A stretch of DNA of 52,051 nucleotides from Burkholderiaceae bacterium 16 (GCA_000955785.1 JYOD01000055.1:35150-87200); one strand, 5' to 3'. Counted from the first letter of the stretch, positions 43,891 through 52,051 are shown. The notes: a model not told the origin generated them from the letters alone. Numbers and translations: made by a program.

Positions 43891-44768
43891 GCATGATGGC
43901 CTGGATGTGCGCGACCGGCGCGATTCTGCTTTGGGCGTCGTTCGCCACGCTGGTGTCGTACGCGCCAGACTTGCCGCCGCTGTTGCTGACCGGGCTGGCA
44001 CTTTCGGCGGGAAGCCTCACCTGCCTGCATCGCGTGCGCGCCTGGAGTGTGCCGTTTCGCACGCTCGCATTCGGCGTGGGGTGCCTGTTCATCTATAACG
44101 CCGGCCTCGTCATGGCCTTCCGGATGGCACCGATCGTCGAGGCGAACCTCATCAACTATCTGTGGCCGCTGATCCTGGTACTGCTGGGCACAACCGCCTG
44201 GCGCGGAATAGAATGCGCAGCCAGGCTGCTTGGCGCCCTGCTGGCCTTTGCCGGCTGCGTCATTGCCATCACCTCCGGCTCGGGCGCAGTGGCGTTCAGT
44301 AGCGACCACGCCACCGGCTATGCCCTCGCATTGCTCGCAGCCTTCGTATGGGCCGTCTATTCGCTGGGCACGCGCTGGTTGCCGCCGTTTTCATCGTGGG
44401 CGACGGGCGGCTTCTGCCTGGGCGCCGGCTTGCTGGCCCTCGCCAGCCACCTTGCATTCGAACCACGCACCGCAATTTCCGCCGCCGACATGGGCTGGGT
44501 ATTGGCGATCGGCCTGGGACCGCTCGGTGTCTCCTTCGTGCTTTGGGACGTTGCGATGCGCGGCGGCAATGCCGCGCAAATCGGCATTCTCGGCTACGCC
44601 ACGCCCGTACTGTCGATGCTCTGCCTGGCTTTGGCGGCCCGGGTGACGGACCGAGACTGGTCGACAGTCTTCCTGGCCAGCATACTTATCGTGGCAGGAG
44701 TCGCCATAGCGGCGAAGGGACCTGAGGCATTGCGGCGCAGGACGAGCGTAAGCCGATGCGAGCGCTGA
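43887..44768 (+). CDS. EamA/DMT-family transporter
   Basis: 293 residues with about ten hydrophobic segments: MMAWMCATGAILLWASFATL, LPPLLLTGLALSAGS, LAFGVGCLFIYNAGLVMAF, YLWPLILVLLGTTAW, LLGALLAFAGCVIAI, YALALLAAFVWAVYSLG, GWVLAIGLGPLGVSFVLW, IGILGYATPVLSMLCLALAA and IVAGVAIAA. Two EamA repeats fill the length. It exports or imports a small metabolite. Translationally coupled to the LysR gene upstream, which probably controls it. Confidence 0.93.
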   Translation: MSMMAWMCATGAILLWASFATLVSYAPDLPPLLLTGLALSAGSLTCLHRVRAWSVPFRTLAFGVGCLFIYNAGLVMAFRMAPIVEANLINYLWPLILVLLGTTAWRGIECAARLLGALLAFAGCVIAITSGSGAVAFSSDHATGYALALLAAFVWAVYSLGTRWLPPFSSWATGGFCLGAGLLALASHLAFEPRTAISAADMGWVLAIGLGPLGVSFVLWDVAMRGGNAAQIGILGYATPVLSMLCLALAARVTDRDWSTVFLASILIVAGVAIAAKGPEALRRRTSVSRCER

Positions 44769-44879
44769 TGTGGGTGACAATGTACTGATGCCCTCGATCA
44801 CCCCCCGGCATAGGCCAAGGGGCAACTATTGCTGGTCCGCTTCGAAGCAGACCAGGCAGTTATCTCCGGCTTCGGCCGA

Positions 44880-45580
44880 TCAGGCCTTGAGGAAATCCAC
44901 GAGATCAGCGTTGATGACCTCCGCCTGCGGCGTCGGCATTCCATGCGGGAAGCCTTTGTACGTCTTCAAGATGCCTTTCTTCAAGAGCTTGGCCGACAAG
45001 GGTCCGGATTCTGAGTAGGGCACGATTTGATCGTCATCGCCGTGCATCACTAGCACGGGTAAATTGATCGTCTTCAGATCCTCAGTAAAGTCGGTCTGCG
45101 AGAACGCCACGATGCCGTCGTAATGCGCCTTCGCGCCACCCATCATTGCTTGCCGCCACCAGTTCTGGATAACGCCTTCCTGAGGCTTTGCGCCCGGCCG
45201 GTTGAAACCATAGAACGGCCCCGCGGGAAGGTCCCGGAAAAACTGTGCCCGATTAGCGGCCGTCTGCAATTGCAGGCCGTCAAACACCTCCCTCGGCAGA
45301 CCGCCCGGATTGGATGACGTCTTGACCATGAGTGGCGGAACCGCCGCAATCAGGCAGGCTTTCGAGGCCCGCTTCTCGCCGTGTCGCGCCAGGTAGCGCA
45401 CAACTTCACCGCCGCCAGTGGAGTGGCCCACGTGGATGGCGCCCTTGAGATCAAGATGCGTTACCACTGCTGCCAGGTCGTCGGCGTAGTGGTCCATATC
45501 GTGTCCTTCCCAAACCTGCGACGAGCGGCCATGGCCGCGCCGATCATGGGCAATGACGCGATAGCCCTTGGCTAGTTACG
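44880..45580 (-). pseudogene. N-terminally truncated alpha/beta-hydrolase (non-haem haloperoxidase-like)
   Basis: From an ATG at 45497 the frame reads MDHYADDLAAVVTHLDLKGA, IHVGHSTGGGEVVRYLARHG with nucleophile Ser in GHSTGG, then NLPVLVMHGDDDQIVPYSES and the catalytic His in GFPHGMP. Homology continues upstream in frame (KGYRVIAHDRRGHGRSSQVW) to an in-frame TAA near 45580. The usual first about 50 residues with the HGW oxyanion strand are gone. The active serine remains, but the protein is incomplete. Confidence 0.75.
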
Positions 45581-46014
45581 TTGATCAGGCGTTTTCTTGG
45601 TAGCCACCTGACGTGGATTCGCCACTTCGATCCGAAACCGAAACTATGTCGAGACCTACTCCGATCGAGCTGGTCAGAAGCCGCGTCGCCGCTGAGTCAA
45701 CCAAGTACCCGCGTGCGATCTGCGCATAGCTGCGACCTGCGCATAGAGGTCGTTCTGGGGCAGTTATAGTCTGGAGGCGCTAGGCCGCTGGCCGAGTCCG
45801 GCCAGCAACGGACACCAACCTGGAATTTGCTCGATGTCCGTTCTCCGTCCGTTTCCGCGCGTTGCAACGCTGATGTCCGTCAGAATCGACGCCGAAGACC
45901 CACGCCGCCCCCTACCTTAGCCCTTTACGTGCCCATGAAGCTTTGCGATGCATAGTGGCACGCATTTGGGTAGGACAACTTGTCCACTACATGGGCCGGC
46001 GCGCCAGTGGGCTT
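45581..46014. other. Gap with small repeats
   Basis: 434 bases without a convincing gene. CTGCGCATAG occurs twice (45720-45729 and 45737-45746). GCTGGCC GAGTCC GGCCAGC (45787-45806) is a perfect 7-bp hairpin. The left edge coincides with the break in the truncated hydrolase, so an insertion or deletion endpoint probably lies there. Confidence 0.5.
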
Positions 46015-46593
46015 TCAGTCCCGCAGCAACAATGTCAGCAGCGAATCCGCCGTTGCGCGCATACGTTTCTCATCGTGATAGATACGCTCGATGACGACCA
46101 GGCCCCGTGTCATCGTGACGATCAACCGAGCGGCCTGGCGTGCCGGCAGCGCGAGTTGCCCCTCCACATCAGCGCGTGAGAACCGTTCGAAAATCGCGGC
46201 TTCGATATCGTCCAGCAGGTCCTTGAGTACGATCTGAATCGCATCGTCCAGATCTTCCGAACCCACCGCGGTTTTCGTACTGAGGCAACCACGCGTCGGC
46301 GTCCCGCTCGTCATCGACGTAATGACGAAGCCGAAGAACTTCCGCAACGACTCCCGTAGCCGCGGCTCGCCCAGCGCAAGGCGCATCTGGCCGACATACT
46401 TTTCACGGTAAAGGCTGAAGGCCCGCAGGAACAGGGTCTCTTTGTCGCCATACGCGTTATAGAGCGACCCACGCTGCACGCCTGTCGCCTCCGCAAGCTG
46501 CTGCATGGTCGTATTCGCGTAGCCCTTGCTCCAGAACAGCGTCAAGGCTTTGTCCAGCACGTCATCCTCATTGAACTGGCGAACTCCAACCAT
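46015..46593 (-). CDS. TetR/AcrR-family repressor
   Basis: 192 residues. The N-terminal HTH (about 8-55) reads NEDDVLDKALTLFWSKGYAN, TTMQQLAEATGVQRGSLYNA, YGDKETLF. The C-terminal helical ligand domain (SLYREKYVGQMRLALGEPRL, TPTRGCLSTKTAVG) fits the TetR_C subgroup with a GCL motif. Divergent from an MFS gene, with two palindromic TGACA/TGTCA sites between them; it probably represses both. Confidence 0.95.
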   Translation of the reverse strand: MVGVRQFNEDDVLDKALTLFWSKGYANTTMQQLAEATGVQRGSLYNAYGDKETLFLRAFSLYREKYVGQMRLALGEPRLRESLRKFFGFVITSMTSGTPTRGCLSTKTAVGSEDLDDAIQIVLKDLLDDIEAAIFERFSRADVEGQLALPARQAARLIVTMTRGLVVIERIYHDEKRMRATADSLLTLLLRD

Positions 46594-46644
46594 TTTTTGT
46601 CTTCCCGCACCGTAGTCGTCCGTAGCGGGAATTAGACACCAACA

Positions 46645-46660
46645 TTGACACCACTGTCAA
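46645..46660. promoter_or_regulatory. Likely TetR operator 1
   Basis: TTGACA CCAC TGTCAA: an inverted repeat with perfect 6-bp arms, 52 nt upstream of the TetR start. It shares TGACA/TGTCA half-sites with the palindrome at 46685-46698. Confidence 0.7.
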
Positions 46661-46684
46661 ACTAGCCTAGATTGCGCCTATTCA

Positions 46685-46698
46685 TGACACTAGTGTCA
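46685..46698. promoter_or_regulatory. Likely TetR operator 2
   Basis: TGACACTAGTGTCA: a perfect 14-bp palindrome, 66 nt upstream of the MFS start. Its half-sites match operator 1, so one dimer type could occupy both and shut both promoters. Confidence 0.75.
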
Positions 46699-46763
46699 AA
46701 GATAGGGGTGCGCGATCCTGCGGGGACGTGTGCCGTTGGTCAGTCGCAATCAAGGAATCAGAC

Positions 46764-47993
46764 ATGTCCACTCATGCAGCCGGCCTGACGTCGGCAGAAA
46801 TTGATCGACGGCTCGTATGGCGCTATATATTTGCCGGCTTGTGCGCAAGCCTAGTGAGCATCGGACTGGCGCGCTTCGCCTTTACGCCGCTTATCCCGGA
46901 ATTGATCCAGTCGCACTGGTTTCCGGCAACGACGGTTGTCTACCTCGGGGCGGCAAATCTCGCGGGCTACGTGTTGGGCGCGCTGATCGGCAGACGCATT
47001 GCCAACTGGCTTACCAACGAGCGTGTCTTGCGATTGATGATGGTGCTGATCTCGCTGGCTTTCGTTGCCTGTGCGTATCCGCTGTCCTTTCTCTGGTACT
47101 TCAGTTGGCGCTTCATCTCAGGTGTGGCGGGCGGCGTGGTCATGGTGCTGCTGGCCGGCACGATCCTCCCGCATGTGCCCCAAGCACGTAAAGGCGCTGC
47201 GGGAGGGGCCATATTCCTGGGGCTCGGACTGGGCATTGCCGGCTCGGGAACGCTGATTCCGCTGCTGCTCAAGCTGGGACTGGCGCAGACCTGGATCGGC
47301 CTCGCCGCAGTGTCCGCACTTCTCACGGCGGCAAGCTGGTTCGCGTGGCCTTCAGGCAAGCTTGCGGCCAAAGGAGTTCATGCCCCGACGTCGACACACG
47401 ACATGGTCCGATTCGGCCGCGCTGTCCGCCTGCTGTATGGTCAATATGCGCTGATGGTGGCGTCGGCCGTCCCACCGATGGTATTCCTGGTCGACTTCGT
47501 CACACGCGGGCTCGGCCGCAGCGCGGACCAGGGCGCACTGTTCTGGGCGATATACGGCTTGGGGGCGATCGTGGGACCCCCGCTCTATGGCTACATGGCG
47601 GATCGCCTGCGTCCTCGCGCAGTCGCGAGAGCCGTTTGCGCGGCCATGATGCCCGTATTGGCGGCGTTCTACATCACCGACAATATCTACGTCCTCGGGA
47701 TCCTCACGCTGGCGATCGGCACGTTTGCGCCGGGAATGGTTCCGCTTGCGCTGGCGTGCGTGCATGAGCTTGTGCCACACAATGGTCTACGCCAAAACAT
47801 CGCGTGGACGCGCGCGAGCATCATTTCAGCCGTCGCGCTTGCCATTGGCGCCTACGGATTCTCGGCCCTGTATGGTGCGACGGGCGGAAATCATCGGGTG
47901 CTGTTTCTGACGGGCGCCGCGCTGTTGGTCCTAGCTATCCTAGCCGACCTCTTCGGACGTGCTGTACCAACCCAGCACGGTGACTATCCCTGA
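46764..47993 (+). CDS. MFS transporter (YbfB/YjiJ family)
   Basis: 409 residues from the ATG at 46764 (AAGGAATCAGAC upstream). The first TM carries the YbfB/YjiJ signature SIGLARFAFTPLIPELIQ; TMs continue (VYLGAANLAGYVLGALIG, FISGVAGGVVMVLLAGTILP, GAIFLGLGLGIAGSGTLIPL). About twelve membrane segments; the C-terminal half mirrors the first (ALFWAIYGLGAIVGPPLYGY). It probably exports a toxic compound, with the divergent TetR repressor sensing it. Confidence 0.94.
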   Translation: MSTHAAGLTSAEIDRRLVWRYIFAGLCASLVSIGLARFAFTPLIPELIQSHWFPATTVVYLGAANLAGYVLGALIGRRIANWLTNERVLRLMMVLISLAFVACAYPLSFLWYFSWRFISGVAGGVVMVLLAGTILPHVPQARKGAAGGAIFLGLGLGIAGSGTLIPLLLKLGLAQTWIGLAAVSALLTAASWFAWPSGKLAAKGVHAPTSTHDMVRFGRAVRLLYGQYALMVASAVPPMVFLVDFVTRGLGRSADQGALFWAIYGLGAIVGPPLYGYMADRLRPRAVARAVCAAMMPVLAAFYITDNIYVLGILTLAIGTFAPGMVPLALACVHELVPHNGLRQNIAWTRASIISAVALAIGAYGFSALYGATGGNHRVLFLTGAALLVLAILADLFGRAVPTQHGDYP

Positions 47994-48000
47994 CGCGTAC

Positions 48001-48023
48001 TGGTTCGACGGTTCGCCGAACCA
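48001..48023. repeat. Hairpin after the MFS gene
   Basis: TGGTTCG, 9-nt loop, CGAACCA: a 7-bp stem 8 nt past the MFS stop. No T-run follows, so a terminator role is possible but unproven. The rest of the gap to 48302 shows no gene. Confidence 0.45.
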
Positions 48024-48302
48024 CACCAAGTCATTACGCTTGCCGCGTATGAGGCATGCCGCCTGTAGCTGCGTTTCAGGAGATTGCTGCGCAAACTTCT
48101 GTCGAGAATTCCACAACACTCGTGGTACTCAGGCGGCCGATTCGATTGCGTTTTGGCACGCGTAACCCCAGACCATACAGTCGTTGTGGTGCCTTGATGG
48201 GCCAACTGCGTTTTGTGCTCATCGATTTACAACCGTTTTGTACCTTTCGATGCAAAGAGGGTGCGCAGGGATATTGCTCCTCGCACCGAACCTGGAAATG
48301 CC

Positions 48303-49022
48303 ATGTCACAGAAGACTTTTTTGATTACCGGTGCCAGCAAGGGAATCGGCCGTGCCCTGTCTCATCGCCTGGCGTCTGCCGGGCATAAGGTGATTGGGGT
48401 GGCGCGCAATGCCGACCGCGATTTTCCCGGCATTCTGGTGCCGATCGACCTGACCGATGCCGTCGCGACCGAAGAGGCGCTGACGAAGCTGAAGGCCGAG
48501 CACGCTATCGATGGCGTGGTCAACAATTTGGGATTCATCGAGCTTGCGCCGCTTGGTAGCATCGACCTGAATGTCATGGACGACATCTTCCGATCGAACC
48601 TGCGCCCAGCCGTCCAGCTCGTTCAGGCGCTTTTGCCCGGCATGCGGGAGCGAGGCTGGGGGCGCATCGTAAATTTGTCGAGCCTGGTCGTACTGGGTGT
48701 AGCGAACCGCTCCGTTTATGCCGCGGCCAAGAGCGCCATGGTCAGCTTCACACGGACCTGGGCACTTGAGCTTGCGCCGACAGGAATCACGGTGAATGCC
48801 ATCGCGCCAGGCCCCGTAGAGACGGAAATGTTCCGCGTCAATACGCCCCAAGGCAGTGACGCAGAGAAGCGCTTTCTTTCCCTGGTGCCGATGGGTCGCC
48901 TGGGCAAGCCAGATGAACTGGCTGCGGCGATCGAATTCCTGCTTTCCGAGCCTGCCGCGTTCATCACCGGGCAGACATTGTTCGTGGATGGCGGCGCTTC
49001 AATAGGCAAAGCGGCGGTCTAG
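48303..49022 (+). CDS. SDR-family oxidoreductase
   Basis: 239 residues from the ATG at 48303. TGASKGIG (cofactor), NNLG replacing NNAG, LSSLVVLGVANRSVYAAAK with Ser, Tyr and Lys intact, PGPVETEMF and FITGQTLFVDGGASIG. VARNADRDF after strand 2 suggests NADPH. A LysR regulator follows 35 nt later on the same strand, so the two may be cotranscribed, opposite to the divergent layout seen elsewhere. Confidence 0.94.
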   Translation: MSQKTFLITGASKGIGRALSHRLASAGHKVIGVARNADRDFPGILVPIDLTDAVATEEALTKLKAEHAIDGVVNNLGFIELAPLGSIDLNVMDDIFRSNLRPAVQLVQALLPGMRERGWGRIVNLSSLVVLGVANRSVYAAAKSAMVSFTRTWALELAPTGITVNAIAPGPVETEMFRVNTPQGSDAEKRFLSLVPMGRLGKPDELAAAIEFLLSEPAAFITGQTLFVDGGASIGKAAV

Positions 49023-49057
49023 CCTGATTCATCGGTAGTATCTTGCGGTAGAGAACC

Positions 49058-50002
49058 ATGTTGTACAAAAGACCTGATGACGTCACGGACTGGCGTGACT
49101 GGGAGAACTTTTGCCGGATCGTAGAGACTGGAAGCTTTACAGCGGCAGGCGATCGTGCCGGCATTCCCAAGTCTTCGGTCAGTTCGTCGCTGGCGCGACT
49201 GGAGGCGCGACTTGGTAGCCGATTGCTAGATCGCACAACGCGAAAGGTGCGCGTCACGGAATTTGGTGAGGTACTTTACGCGCGTGTTGCGCCGTTGTTT
49301 AGCCAGCTTCGCGAGGTCGAAAGCGCGGCAAGATCCAGTCAACACGAGGTGTCCGGTACGCTGCGAATCGCTGCGCCATACGAAACAGGCTGGCTCCATC
49401 TGGCGCCGGCGCTGGCATCCGTACTGAAGGATTATCCCGAGCTCCGGGTTGAAATCGACGATATCCGGGATCTGCCCGATCTGCTGGAGGAGAGATATGA
49501 CATCGCCTTCATCAAGACCGATGCAAGACTGCCGGACAGTTCGCTGATCAGCAAGCGAGTCGTCGCCATGGACCGCGCCTTCTACGCATCACCGGCGCTT
49601 GTCACGAAACTTGGTCTTGCCCGGCAACCGTCAGACCTGGATTCCTGGCCAGCCATCGTGGACGCGGAAGACCAGCAGTGGGACGTCTTCGACAATGGTA
49701 GGGAAGTTGCTCGAATCAGGGTTCGTCCCAGCATCCGGGCACCCAATGCAGAAATACGTGTGCGATCGGCGATCGAAGGGCTGGGGGTGGTGAGACTGCC
49801 GCCGAGCTTCGTCGCCGATTACATGCGTCGTGGTGAGCTGGTGCGTCTTTTGCCTTCGATGCTCTCGTCGCCGGTGAAGGTCTATGCTATGACCCCTGCG
49901 AGGAAACTGATGCCGCCCAAGGTCCGGGCATTGCTTACGGCGTTCGATGAGCTGCGGATGGATGGCATGACCGACGCGGAACGGCTCGGTTACGCCGGCT
50001 GA
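49058..50002 (+). CDS. LysR-family regulator
   Basis: 314 residues. HTH: WRDWENFCRIVETGSFTAAG, DRAGIPKSSVSSSLARLEAR, LLDRTTRKVRVTE. The effector domain is of standard size (LRIAAPYETGWLHLAPALAS, ERYDIAFIKTDARLPDSS). Same strand as the SDR upstream, with a 35-nt gap. Confidence 0.94.
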   Translation: MLYKRPDDVTDWRDWENFCRIVETGSFTAAGDRAGIPKSSVSSSLARLEARLGSRLLDRTTRKVRVTEFGEVLYARVAPLFSQLREVESAARSSQHEVSGTLRIAAPYETGWLHLAPALASVLKDYPELRVEIDDIRDLPDLLEERYDIAFIKTDARLPDSSLISKRVVAMDRAFYASPALVTKLGLARQPSDLDSWPAIVDAEDQQWDVFDNGREVARIRVRPSIRAPNAEIRVRSAIEGLGVVRLPPSFVADYMRRGELVRLLPSMLSSPVKVYAMTPARKLMPPKVRALLTAFDELRMDGMTDAERLGYAG

Positions 50003-50323
50003 TGCCACATCAGAAGACACCCAATCCCGTGGGTGCCGGACCGGTCGCCGGCGCTTTACTTCACCGCCGGATCCACGGCAGCGCCAGCACGTTCTCAATT
50101 TCCTTGCGTTTCAGCGTGAAACGGGCGCTCCTGGGTTGGCGATACATGCAGGGCATCTACGTGCCTACTACCCTGCCGCCACTGATGTGCGAGCCCGAAC
50201 TACAGTTGTGACTGGCAGCCGAGGTTGCCGGCCGGGCCATGGCGCTGCTGGCCGTAGCGGTGCGCGCTGTAAGCCTGAATGTCCCAAATACGGACAGAAT
50301 CAGCCCTTCGGCCTCGCGCAGTC

Positions 50324-50380
50324 GAATGGCGCAGAAGGGTCGTTCTGCGACCCTCAGTCGCCCCCGCAGATCGGCGATGA
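50324..50380 (+). repeat. Dispersed intergenic repeat, copy 2
   Basis: Begins GAATGGCGCAGAAGGGTCG and contains CTGCGACC, CCCCCGCAG and GGCGATGA, matching 18313-18365 at 29 of 36 core bases. AGGGTCG TTCTG CGACCCT (50336-50354) inside it is a 7-bp hairpin. Both copies lie downstream of a LysR gene in the same orientation. The region 50003-50323 has no gene. Confidence 0.6.
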
Positions 50381-50414
50381 ATCTTACAATAGCGGGAGGC
50401 ATACGACTGTGTTT

Positions 50415-50480
50415 ATGACTAAAGCGCGTCAGGAACTGGTGGAAGTGTTGACGGGTCCGGAGCGCCGACGGCGGTGGTCA
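50415..50480 (+). mobile_element. IS66-type tnpA N-terminal relic
   Basis: From the ATG at 50415 the frame reads MTKARQELVEVLTGPERRRR followed by WSS. IS66-family TnpA proteins start with VEVLTGPERRRRWS-like text. It then loses homology within 25 residues. No other IS66 gene is present and no inverted repeat was found. A short scar of a deleted insertion sequence. Confidence 0.6.
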
Positions 50481-50497
50481 TCCTCGCCCATCCGGCA

Positions 50498-50848
50498 CTA
50501 GCAACCACCATAGTTCTTACGGCCACTTGCGGTGATTGTGTAGGTACCACCGCGGGGACCCGTGTAGCAGGTCTGGCCAGATGTTGTTTTGGGAGTTGTC
50601 ACGAAGGAATTCGTCGACTTTCCCACCGGGTAATTCGAATCCCGATTCGAGTTTAACCCGGAGCGACCGCCCCCGCGATGGCAATGGTATTCCCCGGTCT
50701 TGCGGTTGGTGTGACATCCGTCTGCGTCTAGGCCGCCACCGTGGGCGTGCGCCGGCCCTGCAATAAACATGCTGATCAGACAAGCACCCAAAAGGCGCTC
50801 GCTCGTCGTCAAAAAACCGCAGCCATGCGGAGCCGATCTCTCTCTCAT
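50498..50848 (-). CDS. Exported YHYH-motif / PBCV basic adaptor-like protein
   Basis: 116 residues from the ATG at 50848 (GGGAGGGATCCC upstream), preferred over an upstream ATG at 50902. Signal peptide about 1-35 (LLGACLISMFIAGPAHAHGG). The mature part has DGCHTNRKTGEYHCHRGG, the Cys/His YHYH-type motif, and a C-terminal CYTGPRGGTYTITASGRKNY followed by GGC, matching the short RGGxYxxTxSGKKxY motif of the PBCV-specific basic adaptor domain. Cys and His clusters suggest metal binding. Function unknown; exported small proteins of this kind are often seen near mobile DNA. Confidence 0.82.
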   Translation of the reverse strand: MRERSAPHGCGFLTTSERLLGACLISMFIAGPAHAHGGGLDADGCHTNRKTGEYHCHRGGGRSGLNSNRDSNYPVGKSTNSFVTTPKTTSGQTCYTGPRGGTYTITASGRKNYGGC

Positions 50849-51058
50849 GGGATCCCTCCCGTTTCTTAGTTCTTTCTTGTACGCAGCCGAACCCTTCTTC
50901 ATGCTGCGCCCCCCCCCCCGATTCTCCGGACATCGCCATCACTCGGCTATCCCGCCAGAGGGGGAGATATTTCCATCAGAGTAGCGACGGACTGAGCGAC
51001 TCGACCGAACTGAGCTGGGCGACCAGGGGCCGCTGCCCTGGCTGCCCTCCTCCTCGCG

Positions 51059-51298
51059 TCAGCCCTTCCCGGCTAGCCGCCCAAGCTCCTCCAGCACCAA
51101 ACCCTTGAACTGCTCGAACACTACCCAGTTGTTGAATTGAGCGCTCCAGAATCCCCGCCCGCGGCAAATCGGCTCAACCAGCTCCCGAACCGGTTCACAG
51201 ATTTGGTGGTAGATCGCAATGTTGTTTCTCGGCAATTCCCGAACTCGCACCGTCACACCCAGCACTGAAAACGTCCATACTCCGTCTCGTTGAAACAT
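51059..51298 (-). CDS. Small hypothetical protein
   Basis: 79 residues from the ATG at 51298. GVWTFSVLGVTVRVRELPRN, AIYHQICEPVRELVEPICRG, NNWVVFEQFKGLVLEELGRL: a beta hairpin followed by helices. No family recognised. It is divergent from the larger hypothetical at 51341, their starts 43 nt apart, a common arrangement in plasmid or island modules. Confidence 0.6.
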   Translation of the reverse strand: MFQRDGVWTFSVLGVTVRVRELPRNNIAIYHQICEPVRELVEPICRGRGFWSAQFNNWVVFEQFKGLVLEELGRLAGKG

Positions 51299-51340
51299 CT
51301 GACCCTCCTCGTTGAAAGTGAGGTGAGGCTAGTCGGCACG

Positions 51341-51958
51341 ATGCAGAAAGAACAGCCATCAACAGTGGGCAAAACTGTGGCAAACGGAAATTTATCCATA
51401 CAAATCAATAGCATAGAGGGGTCATCAGGCAGCGAGCGCAACCCGACGCCGGCCGAGGAAGAGGCGGCTCTAGAGGCTTTCCTAGAGTACTTCTGCCGGC
51501 CAGACGAGCGCGAAACCTGGGCGCTGAAGATGGCGCGCGCACTAGCAGAGGCCGCCCGAGAGCGGTTGCGGGCCGGCAAGCAACGGGCCGAATTCAATTC
51601 AGCGAACGTAGCGGAAATGGTCGGCAACAAGGTGGCCCCGGAGGCCGCCACCAGTTGGCTGTCCGGCATATGGACCACGCTAAAGCGCCGTCTGGATGAG
51701 CGCGAGGCTGGTATGCAAGACACGATCCGCCAGGCCGGCCATCCCTATTACGCGTGGCCGAAGAAGACAGCCAGCAGCGGCGGCGCCGGCAACAGCTCTA
51801 CCTACGCGATGGACTTCATCCGCCTGCCAGAGGTAGAGGGGCAGACGGCCCCGCTACCTCCCGGCGGCACAGCATATGTCCGCGACGTGACCCTGCGCCC
51901 AGCATTCTGGGTGAAACCACTAGTGAAGGCCGGCTTTGCACTGAAAGGATGGCGCTGA
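51341..51958 (+). CDS. Hypothetical protein
   Basis: 205 residues from the ATG at 51341; a TTG at 51290 is in frame, and GAGGTGAGG upstream is placed rather far. Central helical segment EEEAALEAFLEYFCRPDERE and ALKMARALAEAARERLRAGK; C-terminal half GHPYYAWPKKTASSGGAGNS, YAMDFIRLPEVEGQ. No domain recognised. Divergent from a 79-residue hypothetical, possibly part of an element that continues past the right edge. Confidence 0.65.
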   Translation: MQKEQPSTVGKTVANGNLSIQINSIEGSSGSERNPTPAEEEAALEAFLEYFCRPDERETWALKMARALAEAARERLRAGKQRAEFNSANVAEMVGNKVAPEAATSWLSGIWTTLKRRLDEREAGMQDTIRQAGHPYYAWPKKTASSGGAGNSSTYAMDFIRLPEVEGQTAPLPPGGTAYVRDVTLRPAFWVKPLVKAGFALKGWR

Positions 51959-52051
51959 TATCTGTTCCTCGGGTACGGCTTGGGCGGACTCGCGTTGGTC
52001 GGAAGCTTTCTTGCTCTCCTTTGGCTGGTTATCACCACCCAGGCGACGCGG

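Noticed and set aside
45581..45769. Plus-strand frame that could be an IS-element end
   Set aside because: No transposase motif or terminal inverted repeat could be matched; treated as a gap.
1..52051. CRISPR array, tRNA or rRNA genes
   Set aside because: No regularly spaced repeats and no tRNA or rRNA signature text were seen on reading the window. A tRNAscan or Infernal run would be decisive.

Overview
The window looks like chromosome or chromid DNA of a Burkholderiales beta-proteobacterium, most like Cupriavidus/Ralstonia. The basis is high GC, a PHA pair (acetoacetyl-CoA reductase plus phasin), many LysR regulators, many short-chain dehydrogenases (SDRs), Bug/TctC-type solute-binding-protein fragments and porin fragments. 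No rRNA, tRNA or CRISPR array was recognised. Species assignment is inference.

Region by region: (1) 0-5.5 kb is a mobile-element scar: a BRO-N gene, a well-formed candidate omega RNA followed by a collapsed iscB gene, a tyrosine recombinase with a Fis-like tail, decayed CoA-transferase and AhpD/CMD-like fragments, a small secreted repeat protein and an IS5-type transposase relic. (2) 5.8-8.1 kb is a MASE1 histidine kinase overlapping a NarL-type response regulator. (3) 8.4-18.3 kb is an oxidoreductase accessory block: an atypical SDR, a cupin, a Vgb-like propeller, three tandem SDRs divergent from an AraC regulator, and DoxX / SnoaL-like / MDR genes divergent from a LysR regulator. (4) 18.3-24.7 kb has a CAP-domain exported protein and a patatin lipoprotein set among gene debris (bestrophin, MFS, cupin, porin, Bug fragments). 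(5) 24.7-32.2 kb has small hypotheticals, a lipoprotein, an orphan Xre-like HTH, phaB-phaP and a NUDIX hydrolase. (6) 32.6-35.9 kb has an MBL-fold hydrolase and an SDR/LysR divergent pair. (7) 36.2-42.2 kb is a redox/peroxide cluster: GlxA-type regulator, NmrA-like protein, Ohr, AhpD, cupin and a type-II NADH dehydrogenase-like flavoprotein on the minus strand, divergent from a WrbA-like flavoprotein. (8) 42.2-50 kb has a broken histidine kinase, LysR-EamA, a truncated hydrolase, a TetR/MFS divergent pair with two palindromic operators, and an SDR-LysR pair. (9) 50-52 kb has an IS66 relic, a secreted YHYH/PBCV-adaptor protein and two divergent hypotheticals.

The recurring layout is regulator (LysR, AraC or TetR) divergent from one to three oxidoreductase or transporter genes, repeated six or seven times, which suggests stacked, independently acquired detoxification or catabolic cassettes. 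The gaps between them are littered with decayed genes.

The most unusual item is the iscB relic: its upstream noncoding RNA folds look intact, while the protein has lost the HNH domain and is frameshifted. No complete, clearly new defence or biosynthetic system was seen. Several orphan proteins (DxYxDG-repeat secreted protein, YHYH-PBCV fusion, SDR without the catalytic Lys, BRO protein) deserve follow-up.
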